Source: Tritrichomonas musculus (Eukaryota; Parabasalia; Tritrichomonadida; Tritrichomonadidae). From it: 64,000 bases of DNA. The stretch spans positions 2,046,001 to 2,110,000 of the forward strand of contig JAPFFF010000011.1 in the NCBI GenBank assembly GCA_039105265.1, given 5' to 3'. The first letter of the stretch is position 1, and every line of letters begins with the position of its first letter. This document shows, piece by piece, positions 1 to 9,861 of the stretch. Made by a program: the position numbers and the translations under genes. Under the pieces are notes generated by a model that saw nothing but the letters and a program-made list of their open reading frames with translations, was not told the DNA's origin and ran no database searches.

Positions 1-1294
1 ATCAGAAATGATTGGATTTTCAGATGTTCTTCATAATAGGCAACTATCAACACAAACTCCTCCTTTAATTGTTCAAATTCAATCCCATGAAAAATCAGTT
101 CAGCAATTCACAGAAATGGTAAATTTAATTTTAGGATTCAAAGACATTCCAAAACCAACTTCAATCTTGGAGATTTTAGATTTTCTCTTTGAATGGTCTG
201 TTGAACACCAAAAAACACTTATTTTACCTCGAATCATTTTAAAAGCCGTTTTATTTCCGAATCTTACAACTGATAAACCATCAATATATGGCTGGGCAGA
301 TAGTAAAGAATTTTTAATTTCTGAATTCAAAAAGATAAATATTAATGAAAAAATTTTTTCACTTGACAAAGCTGTTACAATTGAGTCAACTGTTTACAAT
401 TTCTTAATTTATATTTCGCATTCATTTTTAATGCCTATTTGCATTGCTCATTCATCACTTGAAAAGCATCTATTCCAATATTGGTCACTCCTTCAGAACT
501 ATTTAGTATCATCATTGAATAAAACGGCAAAGTTTATGTCTTTCCCGAAAATTGATTCAGAATCAATGAGCAGAATTGTAGAAAATCCAATGATATATTG
601 GACTCGTCATATCTCTATTGAGTTAGCAAGAATTTATTTGAAGCTTGGAATCAAATGTGGAATTTATAATGTACTTGACTATATTGAATTATTCCTTTTC
701 TTTAGCATTCTTCATAAAGCATTAAGAGGAGTATACTATGATGAAAGAACCGTTTCAAAAGTTTACGAAGTATTCAATTTTCAGGGTCATTCAAAAAATA
801 AGAAGAAAATTGTTTCAAGCTCAAATGTAACAAAGAGAATGGGCGAAGAATCTGATAAAGAAATAGAGCAGCAAATTATTTCAACTTATTATGAATACTG
901 CATCCACTTGATGCAATTCGCTCTCAAGACTAATAGTATTAAATTATTATCTAACGAGTTTTATAATCCTAAAAAAGTTTACGAATCAAGAAAAAATGCA
1001 CTTCCGATAATCGAGTCAGTACAATTTCTAGAGTATAGCAACTTCGAAATTTTATATGATTATAAGAAATTGCAATTACCTCAAATTCAAAATGAAATTA
1101 AGAGAAAGGCTAATGACACTAAAGAATTAATAAAGAAATTAAATTCAAGGCCAAATCCATCATCATGGATCAAGGATATACTCAAAAAGGTTGTTATGTC
1201 ATCTCTGTTTGTATCGCAATGGAAAGAAGGTAATCTATTTTCTATTTCATTTGATAATGACTGCATCCCTGAGTTTCAATTGATAAAGCAATAA
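1..1294 (+). CDS. NAA35: NatC N-acetyltransferase auxiliary subunit NAA35/Mak10, 3' part (cut by window start)
   Basis: NAA35/Mak10 is the ribosome-anchoring subunit of NatC, which acetylates nascent N-termini in the cytosol. The frame is open to the window's first bases (codons for Ser-Glu precede the first ATG at 8), so the gene very likely starts to the left. About 428 residues are visible, against roughly 725 in the human protein, and they match its C-terminal 60% in order. The segments are PLIVQIQSHEKSVQQF near the start, ILDFLFEWS, a central RHISIELARIYLKLGIKCG helix, a Lys-rich loop (KNKKK) and near the end YNPKKVYESRKNALPIIESV, equivalent to the human segment around 'VRYEHRFAPFNSV'. 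No catalytic residues are expected because this is not the enzyme subunit. It converges on the AP-5 mu gene. The family call is by remembered alignment, moderately sure. Confidence 0.75.
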   Translation, partial: SEMIGFSDVLHNRQLSTQTPPLIVQIQSHEKSVQQFTEMVNLILGFKDIPKPTSILEILDFLFEWSVEHQKTLILPRIILKAVLFPNLTTDKPSIYGWADSKEFLISEFKKININEKIFSLDKAVTIESTVYNFLIYISHSFLMPICIAHSSLEKHLFQYWSLLQNYLVSSLNKTAKFMSFPKIDSESMSRIVENPMIYWTRHISIELARIYLKLGIKCGIYNVLDYIELFLFFSILHKALRGVYYDERTVSKVYEVFNFQGHSKNKKKIVSSSNVTKRMGEESDKEIEQQIISTYYEYCIHLMQFALKTNSIKLLSNEFYNPKKVYESRKNALPIIESVQFLEYSNFEILYDYKKLQLPQIQNEIKRKANDTKELIKKLNSRPNPSSWIKDILKKVVMSSLFVSQWKEGNLFSISFDNDCIPEFQLIKQ

Positions 1295-1691
1295 ATCCAT
1301 ATCATTAAATTTCTATAGATAATAAAAAAATTTATTAATTTATTAATTTCATGATTTTAATAATGTTAAAATGTCATAAATGTTTTTGAATAATATAAAT
1401 GATGATTTTTTGTCAAAAATATATATATATCCAAACGGGATCTTATATACGATTAAAAAATGGTCATTTTTGATTGTAATTTATTTATTAATAAAATTGG
1501 AGTATTATTCATGATGCAATATTTAAATAAAATATATTATAATATATTTCGTGATCAGTAAATTGTTGAGAACTTTAGGTTTGTTCATCAGAAGTAGGTT
1601 TAAGTTTTTTTTTTTTTTTACTTATAAATATATAAATATCTGATGGTGAAATAAAAAAAATAATATTTAATAATTTCAAACTCATAAAACT
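1295..1691. other. AT-rich convergent intergenic spacer
   Basis: Spacer between two convergent genes. It is very AT-rich, with a T-tract near 1608-1619 and short ATAT runs. I see no coding frame, RNA gene or repeat. Confidence 0.6.
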
Positions 1692-3032
1692 TTATTCGAA
1701 AGGAGTCTCCCATATAGTATATTTCTTGCTCTCTGTAGCATAACTTGATTCTACAGTGACATTCAAATTTTGAGAGGCATTTGATGCAACAGAATCTTTA
1801 TCAATTGAAATTCCACTAAACGTATTTTTCTTATTATCAAAACTAACATAAGCAAAATATTTTTCACCAGGAATTGCTCGATTTTTTACATCAAAATTCA
1901 TACTTCCTGTTAATGTAAATGAAGAATTTTCTTCAAGTTCAACAACCCACATGATAGTAGCCTCCTTTTTAGACATTTTCAGTTGTCCACATGGACTCTG
2001 AAATTGAGGTTTAACTATTCCTCCTCGGCCTGGGAAAGGAAGTTGAATGGTAACTTTCTTTAGAGACATATGAGAATTTATTGTTAAAGAGAAATTAAGA
2101 CCAGAGCTGTCTTCTTTAATTTTGTATACTCCATCGATAGGAGGACCTTGCATAGTAGGAGGAAGTTTAGTTTTGTATTGGATAAGTTGGCATGTTCCTG
2201 ATGGTGGTGAGAAAATAACTTTATTACCTTCTATTGATTTTACACAAAAATGAGAAGATATGTTCTCTGCATTTTCGAAATTGCCAATATCTAAAGAGAT
2301 ATCAGGTAAATATTGAATTGATGAATTACAACGAATTTCGCCGTATACTTCAAATAAATAATTACTTGCATCATTACTATTTATTGGACCAGTGAAAGAT
2401 CCAATGATTGTTTCTTTTAATTTTAATTCGAGTTTAGGATGTGGAAACAAAAGTGATGTTTTCCAAGATGGAACTGCAATTGAGGCAACAGTTGGATATC
2501 CGCCACTAAATCTATTGATATCTCCACTTGATACAACTGTTAGGGCAAATTGGGTATCATGAATTACTGGTGTTCCGAAAGGCATTATTTGGAGGATTAG
2601 TTGTCTAATATGTGAAAAAGCGGCTGGAGTTGAATTTCCAGATAAGGATTTGATGGAAGTACTTAAAACTGAGTCGAGGAAAGCTAATAAAGAATATGCT
2701 GATGATACTTCGATTATTGGGCTGGCTGAATCTGATTTATTATCAATATGTGGTATAACTGATAAATATAAATTTTTAACTCCGAGAACAACAAGCTGGA
2801 TTCCCTCTGATATTTCAAAATTATTGCGAATAGGTGAATTTGTTGTAGAAGCGCCAGTTATATATGGAATAACAGTTTTTTTGATAAATTGAGAAATTTC
2901 AGAATTATTTGGTATTTTAATATTGACATTAATATTTCGGGCTTCAACTAATTTATATCGTTCTGAAAACAATACATCGCCGTTACCATCGAAAATAAAT
3001 ACACCATAATATGAAATCGGATGAGCTTTCAT
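1692..3032 (-). CDS. AP5M1: AP-5 complex medium subunit mu-5
   Basis: Medium subunit of adaptor complex 5, a late-endosome/lysosome coat linked in animals to retrieval to the Golgi. It has 446 residues (human 490) and starts at an ATG with a TCATCA motif about 10 nt upstream. Residues 1-135 form a longin-like half (SYYGVFIFDGNGDVLFSERY). The mu-homology domain runs from about 185 to the end. The diagnostic matches are to mu-5 rather than mu-1 to mu-4: 'PFGTP' after the longin part, 'PSWKTS', 'PPIDGVYKIKE', 'SPCGQLKMSKKEATIMWVV', and a terminal 'YTIWETP' equivalent to human 'YYIWNSKAP'. The tyrosine-signal pocket of AP-2 mu is not obvious, as is usual for mu-5. A remote canonical mu chain is the alternative. 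Confidence 0.8.
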   Translation of the reverse strand: MKAHPISYYGVFIFDGNGDVLFSERYKLVEARNINVNIKIPNNSEISQFIKKTVIPYITGASTTNSPIRNNFEISEGIQLVVLGVKNLYLSVIPHIDNKSDSASPIIEVSSAYSLLAFLDSVLSTSIKSLSGNSTPAAFSHIRQLILQIMPFGTPVIHDTQFALTVVSSGDINRFSGGYPTVASIAVPSWKTSLLFPHPKLELKLKETIIGSFTGPINSNDASNYLFEVYGEIRCNSSIQYLPDISLDIGNFENAENISSHFCVKSIEGNKVIFSPPSGTCQLIQYKTKLPPTMQGPPIDGVYKIKEDSSGLNFSLTINSHMSLKKVTIQLPFPGRGGIVKPQFQSPCGQLKMSKKEATIMWVVELEENSSFTLTGSMNFDVKNRAIPGEKYFAYVSFDNKKNTFSGISIDKDSVASNASQNLNVTVESSYATESKKYTIWETPFE

Positions 3033-3371
3033 CTTTTTGATTGATGAATTTTGTATAAATCATTCAAAATATTGTATTCAAATTTTTTTTTCAATAGAAA
3101 TCCACAATGAAGATATCTTCAGAGATCAATTTGTATGAATCTTCATCCTCCTGCTCTTTGGGGAAAATATAATATAATTCTAATATAATAAAAATTACCA
3201 TAAAAGTAGTAATTTTATAACCAATATACAAAAAAGTATAAAATATTATGTATAAAAAAACTTTAATTTTATTATAAAGGTAAAATTTTTGTAAAAAATC
3301 GATAAAATACTAAAAACATTAAAGAATTAAAAATTCCTAATATATAATAATAAATAATCGAGAATTTTATT
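3033..3371. other. AT-rich spacer
   Basis: Lies between the CNOT10-like stop and the AP-5 mu start, both on the minus strand, so it should hold the AP-5 mu promoter. A 24-codon minus-strand stretch around 3103-3175 looks protein-like but has no ATG or splice sites. Nothing else is seen. Confidence 0.5.
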
Positions 3372-5057
3372 TTAATCTTCCTTTGGACAAAATGTTTCAA
3401 GTTCAATTAATGCTTCAGCTGGTTGCGGTTGTTTGTTTTTTGGAGGTTTTAGATAATCAGCTACTTTAGTCAAAAGGACTTCTCTATATCCAGTATCAAG
3501 CTTATTCATATATGTCATTGATCTTTCTATTTCATTATTAGCACGATAAGTTCTCCAAGCTGTTTGATAAAGAGTAATTGCAGATTCACTGTTTTTGTTC
3601 AATTGTACTTCAATTAAACAAGGAATAAGAATTTTGCAAGCTTCTTGATAGTCATGCATCATGTAGAGTGCTTGCGAAGCATAAATTCTTGAAAGGAATT
3701 TGGTAAGTGGCTCTTGGTTTTGAGATAAAATAATAGGCTGACTATTTTCGTATGCTTCTGACCAATCTCCAAGCTCAAGGCAGATGTATTCAAGGAGAAG
3801 TGTGGCTGAGGCCTTGAGAGAATATTGTGATTCATCGGATTTGACGAGTTCTATTGCATTCTTAACACATTTTTCTCCGAATTCCAGAGTTAGTTTCTCT
3901 TCAACTGAATCTTTGGGATTAGCATAACGAGCAAATAATGCTGCATCACTTGCTGGTAAAATTGTGTACTTTTTGGTTGATGTAGAAAGTTGTCGTGCAA
4001 TAACACTTGTTAATTGCTTTCGCTTTCGAAGTTTGGCAACACGTTGTTTGAAATATAATACACAGCATTCAGCCATTCGAAGCCAAAGATATGGAAAGTA
4101 TGGAATTAATGGTATAATTGAGTATAAATATCGAAAAGCTTTTTTAGGCTTTTGGTTCAATAAATTTGCAACTCCGATATTATATATAATTCTTTGATAT
4201 GGATGAACGATTTTGTCACTCTTTGATGTACTTAATGCCTTTGAAAATAGTAGAAGAGCTGATGAATATCTTTTTTGGTCAAATTCAAGCACACCTCTGT
4301 TATTTAATACTGCTGGATCTTGTTGATCAGGAGCCAAAGATAGAATTATTTCAGACTTCTTAAAATCGTGTTGATGGAGAGCTGCGCCACTTAAACTTAA
4401 AATTTGATATATTAAAAAGCTTTTCTTCTTTTTTTCATCAATGTTTTTGTCTATTTTCTTTAAAGATTCACGAACAAAAGAAGCAGATAATGAATTGTTT
4501 TCATGAATTGAGCGAGCAAGTTTTAATCTGCTTGTTCCAGTATGAACTGTTTCAGTTATTTTTGTAACAAAATTCGGATTATTAATTTTTCCTTTCAAAA
4601 AATTAGAAGTTACTTGATCCGATGGAAAATTCTTTGTTATGAAATTTATTGAGTTATCAGCAAATTGAAAATTGTTGTGTCGAATGCAAAATTCTTGAGT
4701 CAAAATTGATATAAATAGCAAAAGGTAATTGCTAATAAATTTCGAGTGATTCCAAATATTTTCAAGCGTTTTAAAACATTGTATTTCGTTTCCAGTATTA
4801 AAATAAAACAAAGCTTTATGATATTGAATAAGGGGCCATGATGGATGTAAAGGCCAAGAATCATGAATTATGGCTTCTTTTTGTATCTTCTTTTCGGTTT
4901 CTTCAAGTTCTGATAAAGGATTTGTTTCTTTATATAAATAATTAGCAATAGTAATATTATGAGTTTTTGAAATCGACTGTTCAGGTGTTTTAGTGAGATT
5001 ATTAATTAATACATCATATTTTTTATCATAGAACAGAGAAGATGATTGAATCTGCAT
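3372..5057 (-). CDS. CNOT10: CCR4-NOT complex subunit 10-like TPR protein
   Basis: CNOT10 is a helical-repeat subunit of the CCR4-NOT mRNA deadenylation complex, partnered with CNOT11 in animals. The 561-residue product is almost wholly helical with TPR-like units. An N-terminal unit contains PSWPLIQYHKALFYFNTGN. A central pair matches CNOT10 best: LNNRGVLEFDQKRYSSALLLF, then YNIGVANLLNQKPKKAF followed by YLWLRMAECC, as in human 'LWLRLAECCI'. A basic stretch (KQRVAKLRKRKQ) follows, then C-terminal TPR-like helices to residue 550. It is shorter than human CNOT10 (about 744). No catalytic site is expected. A different TPR scaffold remains possible because TPR similarity is weakly specific. Confidence 0.65.
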   Translation of the reverse strand: MQIQSSSLFYDKKYDVLINNLTKTPEQSISKTHNITIANYLYKETNPLSELEETEKKIQKEAIIHDSWPLHPSWPLIQYHKALFYFNTGNEIQCFKTLENIWNHSKFISNYLLLFISILTQEFCIRHNNFQFADNSINFITKNFPSDQVTSNFLKGKINNPNFVTKITETVHTGTSRLKLARSIHENNSLSASFVRESLKKIDKNIDEKKKKSFLIYQILSLSGAALHQHDFKKSEIILSLAPDQQDPAVLNNRGVLEFDQKRYSSALLLFSKALSTSKSDKIVHPYQRIIYNIGVANLLNQKPKKAFRYLYSIIPLIPYFPYLWLRMAECCVLYFKQRVAKLRKRKQLTSVIARQLSTSTKKYTILPASDAALFARYANPKDSVEEKLTLEFGEKCVKNAIELVKSDESQYSLKASATLLLEYICLELGDWSEAYENSQPIILSQNQEPLTKFLSRIYASQALYMMHDYQEACKILIPCLIEVQLNKNSESAITLYQTAWRTYRANNEIERSMTYMNKLDTGYREVLLTKVADYLKPPKNKQPQPAEALIELETFCPKED

Positions 5058-5310
5058 TCAACCAAAAACTTACTCGTTTTTTGTAAACTTATCAATATAT
5101 ATATGGGCATATATCTCCATTTTTTTTAATATATATCCATCAAATTAATTCTTTTAATAAACAAATGCAGCTAGCTCAAATAATATTAACATATGGCATC
5201 GAAGTTTTAAAAAATCATAAAAAAAGCATACTTTGATTTTTCAAATTACTTTGGTTTGGAAAAACACCGGTGTTTGTTGTTATTTATTAATTATGCTTTA
5301 TATAAAAAAG

Positions 5311-5916
5311 TTAATCTGATTCACTGTCAGAATAATATTCTTGATCCGAAGAGTGGCAGATTCTAAATCCGTATATCTTTGGAACATAAACTCGAGGTGG
5401 ATCTCTTGGAATGATTGATGAATATTTTTGTAAAAACATATGAACCCAAGAGGGACCAAAGTACGCACCATCTACATGAATTAATTCGTGGTCTGTGACA
5501 TTATAAACATCATTACAACATGGACAAAACATTTTTAAAGAATGCTCACCTGGTTCTTCTGAAATTCCGTATGGAAGGCAAACAATTCCTTTACAATAAA
5601 CACGAGGGCATATTTGAAATTCATTTCTTTGATATTTTTCAAACATCAATTGCATCCCTTGGCGCGTTAATAAATATCTGGCATGAATTAATCCATATAA
5701 AACTTCGGCTTCTTTTTCGATCGTTTCTATATCAACTTCTCCACGAGAAGAAGTGGTTGTGTTTCTTCTGATAAGCTCATAAGCAGGAGTAAAATATTTT
5801 AATTTCTGCTTAAGGCCTGTAATATTGAATGAATTTTGAAGAAACTCATCATCAATTCTAATAAAAAGCTTTGCCTTTGGTTGATCAAGAAACTGATCAA
5901 TCCAGCGTGATGACAT
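5311..5916 (-). CDS. CK2B: Casein kinase 2 regulatory subunit beta
   Basis: Beta subunit of protein kinase CK2, which dimerises through a zinc finger and docks two catalytic alpha subunits. The product is 201 residues (human 215). It carries the family's 'AEVLYGLIHARYLLTRQGMQ' helix (residues 70-90), 'FEKYQRNEFQICPRVYC', the zinc ligands C-x4-C (CPRVYC) and C-x2-C (CPCC), then 'HVDGAYFGPSW' and 'VPKIYGFRI'. The N-terminal acidic autophosphorylation motif of animal CK2 beta is absent (MSSRWIDQF). The C-terminus instead ends in an acidic serine cluster (SSDQEYYSDSESD) that fits the CK2 consensus. The acidic loop is also shortened and contains RRNTTTSSRGE. The identification is secure. Confidence 0.95.
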   Translation of the reverse strand: MSSRWIDQFLDQPKAKLFIRIDDEFLQNSFNITGLKQKLKYFTPAYELIRRNTTTSSRGEVDIETIEKEAEVLYGLIHARYLLTRQGMQLMFEKYQRNEFQICPRVYCKGIVCLPYGISEEPGEHSLKMFCPCCNDVYNVTDHELIHVDGAYFGPSWVHMFLQKYSSIIPRDPPRVYVPKIYGFRICHSSDQEYYSDSESD

Positions 5917-6035
5917 TTAGTTTAATATTTGTTCTCTATTGGTAAGAAGTTTTCGAAAATAAAAATTTAAACGTTTATAAAGTAAGAAAGATCTTAAACG
6001 GAAATAAAATGTAACCATATTGATTGTAAAGATCA

Positions 6036-7751
6036 ATGTTTTTCTTTTTATATTTTACACTTCTTTCAGCAAAGAGATATAAAAATGATGCTAATATTCC
6101 TGTTTATGGATCGAAGGTAAGCCCATTTAAAAATCCTTTTGAAACTTATGATTTCTTTTCTTTTCCTTTTTGTCCTTACAATGGAAATGACAAAGAGCCT
6201 CCAAAACGACTAGCTGATGCTTTTTTTGGAAATCATTTGCAAAGAACCAGTGTTACTTTAAATTTTAAAAAAGATGTTAACAATTCACATTTATGTAAAG
6301 TCGATTTAAATGATCAAAAACGTTCCAAATTTAAAGATGCAATAAATCGTAAATTTTATTACCAACTTTATATAGATAAATTACCAGTCTGGTCTTTTGT
6401 TGGCGCAAAAGGAATCAAAGATAATTCTTTACTTTACATTTTTACAAGGCAGCACTTTACAATTTATTACAATCAAAATCGAATTATTAGCATCTTTTTG
6501 AATCCAGAAGCACCCGTTTCTATTGAATCTAACTCAATTGAATTTTCTTATACTGCAGAATGGAAGCCTACAAATCAAACAAAAAATCAACGTATTCAAA
6601 ATTATAATAATAATAAGTTTTTTATGCAAAGTAATCCATTATCTTCTGTTTATTCTGTTAAAATTTTAGCTTGCGTTTTAATTTTTCTTGCTATCATATT
6701 TTTAATTAAATCAGTCAGTGACGACTTTTCTAGATTTCAAAAAGAATCAGAATATAATGATTTTGAATTTGATTTTCAATATAATAATATTGAAAAAGGA
6801 TGGAAGATGGTTCATGCTGATGTTTTTAGACCACCTCGACAATACATGTTTCTTTCTATTTTGTTTGGAAATGGTTCACAGATTTTTACCGCATTATTAC
6901 TTTATTTTTTAATAACAGTTATATTTGGCCAATATTTTGACCGTTCGATCTATTTTAATATTATAATATTTTCATATTCAATAGCTGCTCTTGTTGGTGG
7001 TTATTTCAGCGCTGGTTTATACAAAAGATGGGGTGGTAACAACTGGATTAAGCAATTAGTTGCTAGCACTTATTTTGTTCCATCGATTTTTTTCACATTT
7101 GAGTTTATTCTTGATGGAATTTCACTTTTCGAGAAAACACTAAAGATTTCAAAAATTAAACCATATATTGTTCTCTTCCTTGTTCTGAATATTATAATTT
7201 TGCCATTAACTATAGTTGGAGGAATAGTTGGACGTCATTGGTTTATTATTGGTCCAAATCCTGCTAGAGTTAGTATGGTTAAACGCAATATACCAAGACA
7301 ACCATTTTACTTAAATAATATTTTTGTATCTTTTGTGATAGGCTCATTAAGCTTTTTATCTGTTTATGCAGAAATACATTCTATCCTCAATGCACTTGTT
7401 CAATATCAAGTCAATTTTGTTTGGATGATGTCTTTACTTGTTTTGTTGCTCCTAACCTGTGTTATTTCTTGTTTAACTGTTTTTACTGTATATAAGAAGT
7501 TATCAGCCGAAGATTATGAATGGCAATGGATCTCTTTTTTGGGACCTTTTTCAATATCTTTATTTATTTATCTTTATTCAATTTATTATTTCAATCAATA
7601 TTCTGCAATTTCTGGGATTCTCCAATTTTTGTACTATTTTGCATATACTTCCGTTTTATCTCTAACGGTTGGAATTATATGTGGATTTATTGGTTTTACT
7701 GTATCTGCTCTTTTTGTTAGGCGAATTTATACAAATATTAAAGCTGATTGA
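6036..7751 (+). CDS. TM9SF: TM9SF family (nonaspanin) nine-transmembrane protein
   Basis: Nonaspanins are Golgi/endosome membrane proteins involved in sorting and glycoprotein trafficking. The 571-residue product begins with a short signal peptide (MFFFLYFTLLSA). A luminal domain follows to about residue 205, then one TM, and then the hallmark WKMVHADVFRPPRQYMFLS (about residues 257-275). Eight further hydrophobic segments reach the C-terminus. The protein ends RRIYTNIKAD, so the terminal KAD fits the KXD/E COPI-binding Golgi-retention signal known for TM9SF proteins. The N-terminus keeps the YGSKVSPFKNPFETYDFFSFPFC pattern typical of the family (positions 24-46). Upstream on the minus strand, CK2 beta is divergent with about 119 bp between starts. 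Confidence 0.95.
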   Translation: MFFFLYFTLLSAKRYKNDANIPVYGSKVSPFKNPFETYDFFSFPFCPYNGNDKEPPKRLADAFFGNHLQRTSVTLNFKKDVNNSHLCKVDLNDQKRSKFKDAINRKFYYQLYIDKLPVWSFVGAKGIKDNSLLYIFTRQHFTIYYNQNRIISIFLNPEAPVSIESNSIEFSYTAEWKPTNQTKNQRIQNYNNNKFFMQSNPLSSVYSVKILACVLIFLAIIFLIKSVSDDFSRFQKESEYNDFEFDFQYNNIEKGWKMVHADVFRPPRQYMFLSILFGNGSQIFTALLLYFLITVIFGQYFDRSIYFNIIIFSYSIAALVGGYFSAGLYKRWGGNNWIKQLVASTYFVPSIFFTFEFILDGISLFEKTLKISKIKPYIVLFLVLNIIILPLTIVGGIVGRHWFIIGPNPARVSMVKRNIPRQPFYLNNIFVSFVIGSLSFLSVYAEIHSILNALVQYQVNFVWMMSLLVLLLLTCVISCLTVFTVYKKLSAEDYEWQWISFLGPFSISLFIYLYSIYYFNQYSAISGILQFLYYFAYTSVLSLTVGIICGFIGFTVSALFVRRIYTNIKAD

Positions 7752-8361
7752 TTTGATTGTATTTAATATTTGAAATTTTAATATATTATACTGTAAATGA
7801 CCATTACAATAATAAAATGTTTGTTTCTATTTATAATATTTTAATGTCTGTGACTGATTTAGATCAATAAGTTTCAATATAGAATATTTTTAAAAATTTA
7901 AATAAAATAATGAATGTTGAAGTAAAAAATAATTTTTTTAATTAAAATTCATTATTTGTATTAAAATATTGAATGAATCGCAAATTGAAATTTGCAATCA
8001 ATATTGAAAAGCAAATAAAATTTTATCAATTCTTATTCATTTTTAAATTATAATAACAAAATAAAAAAATTTATATAAATTTTAAAATAAAATAGAATTT
8101 GTTTAAATTTTTAACGAAATATTTTTATTCTAAAATATGAAGATGATATCACTTATAAAAAATGCATATATCTTATGAGAAATATTATTTATGATGTCTA
8201 ATACTTCAAATATTTGGATCTAGGAAAGCTATAAAATTATATTATATATTTATTAATTTAAATTATATATTCAAAATATGAAAAAATTCATATATACTTA
8301 AATTATTATAAGATAAAAAATTGTGAGCATTGTAAAATTCTGAACAAATTGAATAAATTGA
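7752..8361. other. AT-rich spacer
   Basis: About 610 bases between the nonaspanin stop and the discoidin-family pseudogene. It is extremely AT-rich with many stops in all frames. No gene, RNA or clear repeat is seen. The 5' part of the decayed neighbour may once have lain here. Confidence 0.5.
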
Positions 8362-9579
8362 AAGATTAATCATTATTTTATATTACATTTATCTGATCCA
8401 ACTCTCAATAAATTTTTAATCAAAACCCAAAATCTTGGTCATTCATCGTATCTTTTCAATCTTATTAATTTTGAATTTAATAATATTCCAATAGAAGAAG
8501 CTCTTTTTTTAAGTGAGATTTTGGATATTCTTGGCAATGAATCAATTGAGATTTTTGAAGAAAGAAATGAAAAAGAATTAACTCTACATAATATCTTTGA
8601 GAAAATTCAAAAGCATGATCGTTTTCCAAATTATTATTCGAAATATCTCAAGGAAGATATTAATTTTATGTCTGAGCACTTTTTTGAAATCAAAGAAGAT
8701 CAAGAAGAATTCCAAAATTTAAGTATAACTATTTTTAATTGAATTTTCTCTATTACACCCTTCAACGCATTTTTGGAAATCCAAAAATTCAATTAAAATC
8801 TGAAGATCAACTTAATATCATACATTAATTCCATTTATGCAAAAAATACAAAATGTTCGTCATTATATGAATACGTTGAATTTTCTAATGTGTCTCTCCC
8901 ATTTATTATCAGTTTTCTACAAATATTTAATAATAATGATATTACTAGAGAAACCTGGATTGCACTCTCGCATAGAATTGGTCAGCAAATTGCGCAAAAA
9001 GAAGAATCAATAAAGAAACAAAATAACAGTCTATATAGCAGCAACTGTAATAATAGCCATTCAGGAATACCTATTTTATACGAAGAAAAAGGAGAATTTA
9101 AAGGTATCATTAATTACTTAAAGAAAAATTCTAAAGGAGATATTGAAAATGAAATAAGTGTAACATCATCTTCAACATTTAGTACATCATATGATCCACG
9201 TAATATCCTCATTTATAATGATAAAGCAAAACGATTTTTATCGGAAGACAATGAGAATTTTTGGATTTGTATTGACTTCAAAGAGCATCGCGTAATTCCA
9301 ACAAATTATACTATTAAAACTTTTGAATTAAGTCAAAATTCAGCTCATCCAAAATCTTGGATAATTGAAGCTTCAAATGATAATGATAATTGGGATGTAA
9401 TAGATGAACGAAATAATTGTCCTTTCTTAAATGGAAGAAACTTTATACATACTTTTATAATCAATAATCAAAATTTAAAATCGTACAGATATATTCGGAT
9501 GCGGCAAACAAAACCTAATTGGACTGAAAGCATCTACTTAATGATTAGTTGCATTGAATTTTTTGGAACATTGTTCTAA
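8362..9579 (+). pseudogene. Decayed gene of the trichomonad BACK-like / discoidin-like (F5/8 type C) family
   Basis: One frame carries family-like protein throughout but lacks an initiating ATG; the two open segments begin only at TTG (8521) and GTG (8890). It is interrupted by two in-frame stops, TGA at 8740 and TAA at 8794, with no frameshift between them. The first half (LHNIFEKIQKHDRFPNYYSK) resembles the helical linker of BTB/BACK-type trichomonad proteins. The second half (from about 9088) is a discoidin-like beta-sandwich: FKGIINYLKKNSKGDIENE, then FWICIDFKEHRVIPTNYTIK, SWIIEASNDNDNWDVID, YRYIRMRQTKPNW and the family's closing SCIEFFG. The N-terminal BTB-like part is missing. Read as a recently inactivated host paralogue; a short expressed C-terminal product is unlikely without a start. 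Confidence 0.7.
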
Positions 9580-9861
9580 ATTTACGAGTATTCAAAGCAT
9601 TTTGAATGTTAGAATTGAATAAATTTCCGAGTATTTTTAATCTTCCCCTCAAAATAAAAAAGTTTTATAATTTTCATATCTTAAAAAAAATATTTTTATA
9701 AGCGATGCAAACTTTATAATTATTCTTCTTAAACAAGAAAAAGATATTTTTAAAAAAAAGTAATTCCATAATTTGAAATAGAGTTCATGAAAAAAACGTA
9801 ATATTGTTTTCTTTTCTCTCTCAAATCTCATATTCAAAATTAATTTTTCAGAATTCATAAT

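Noticed and set aside
3103-3175. Protein-like 24-codon minus-strand stretch (PKEQEDEDSYKLISEDIFIV)
   Set aside because: No ATG and no splice acceptor links it to the CNOT10-like gene upstream; too short to call.
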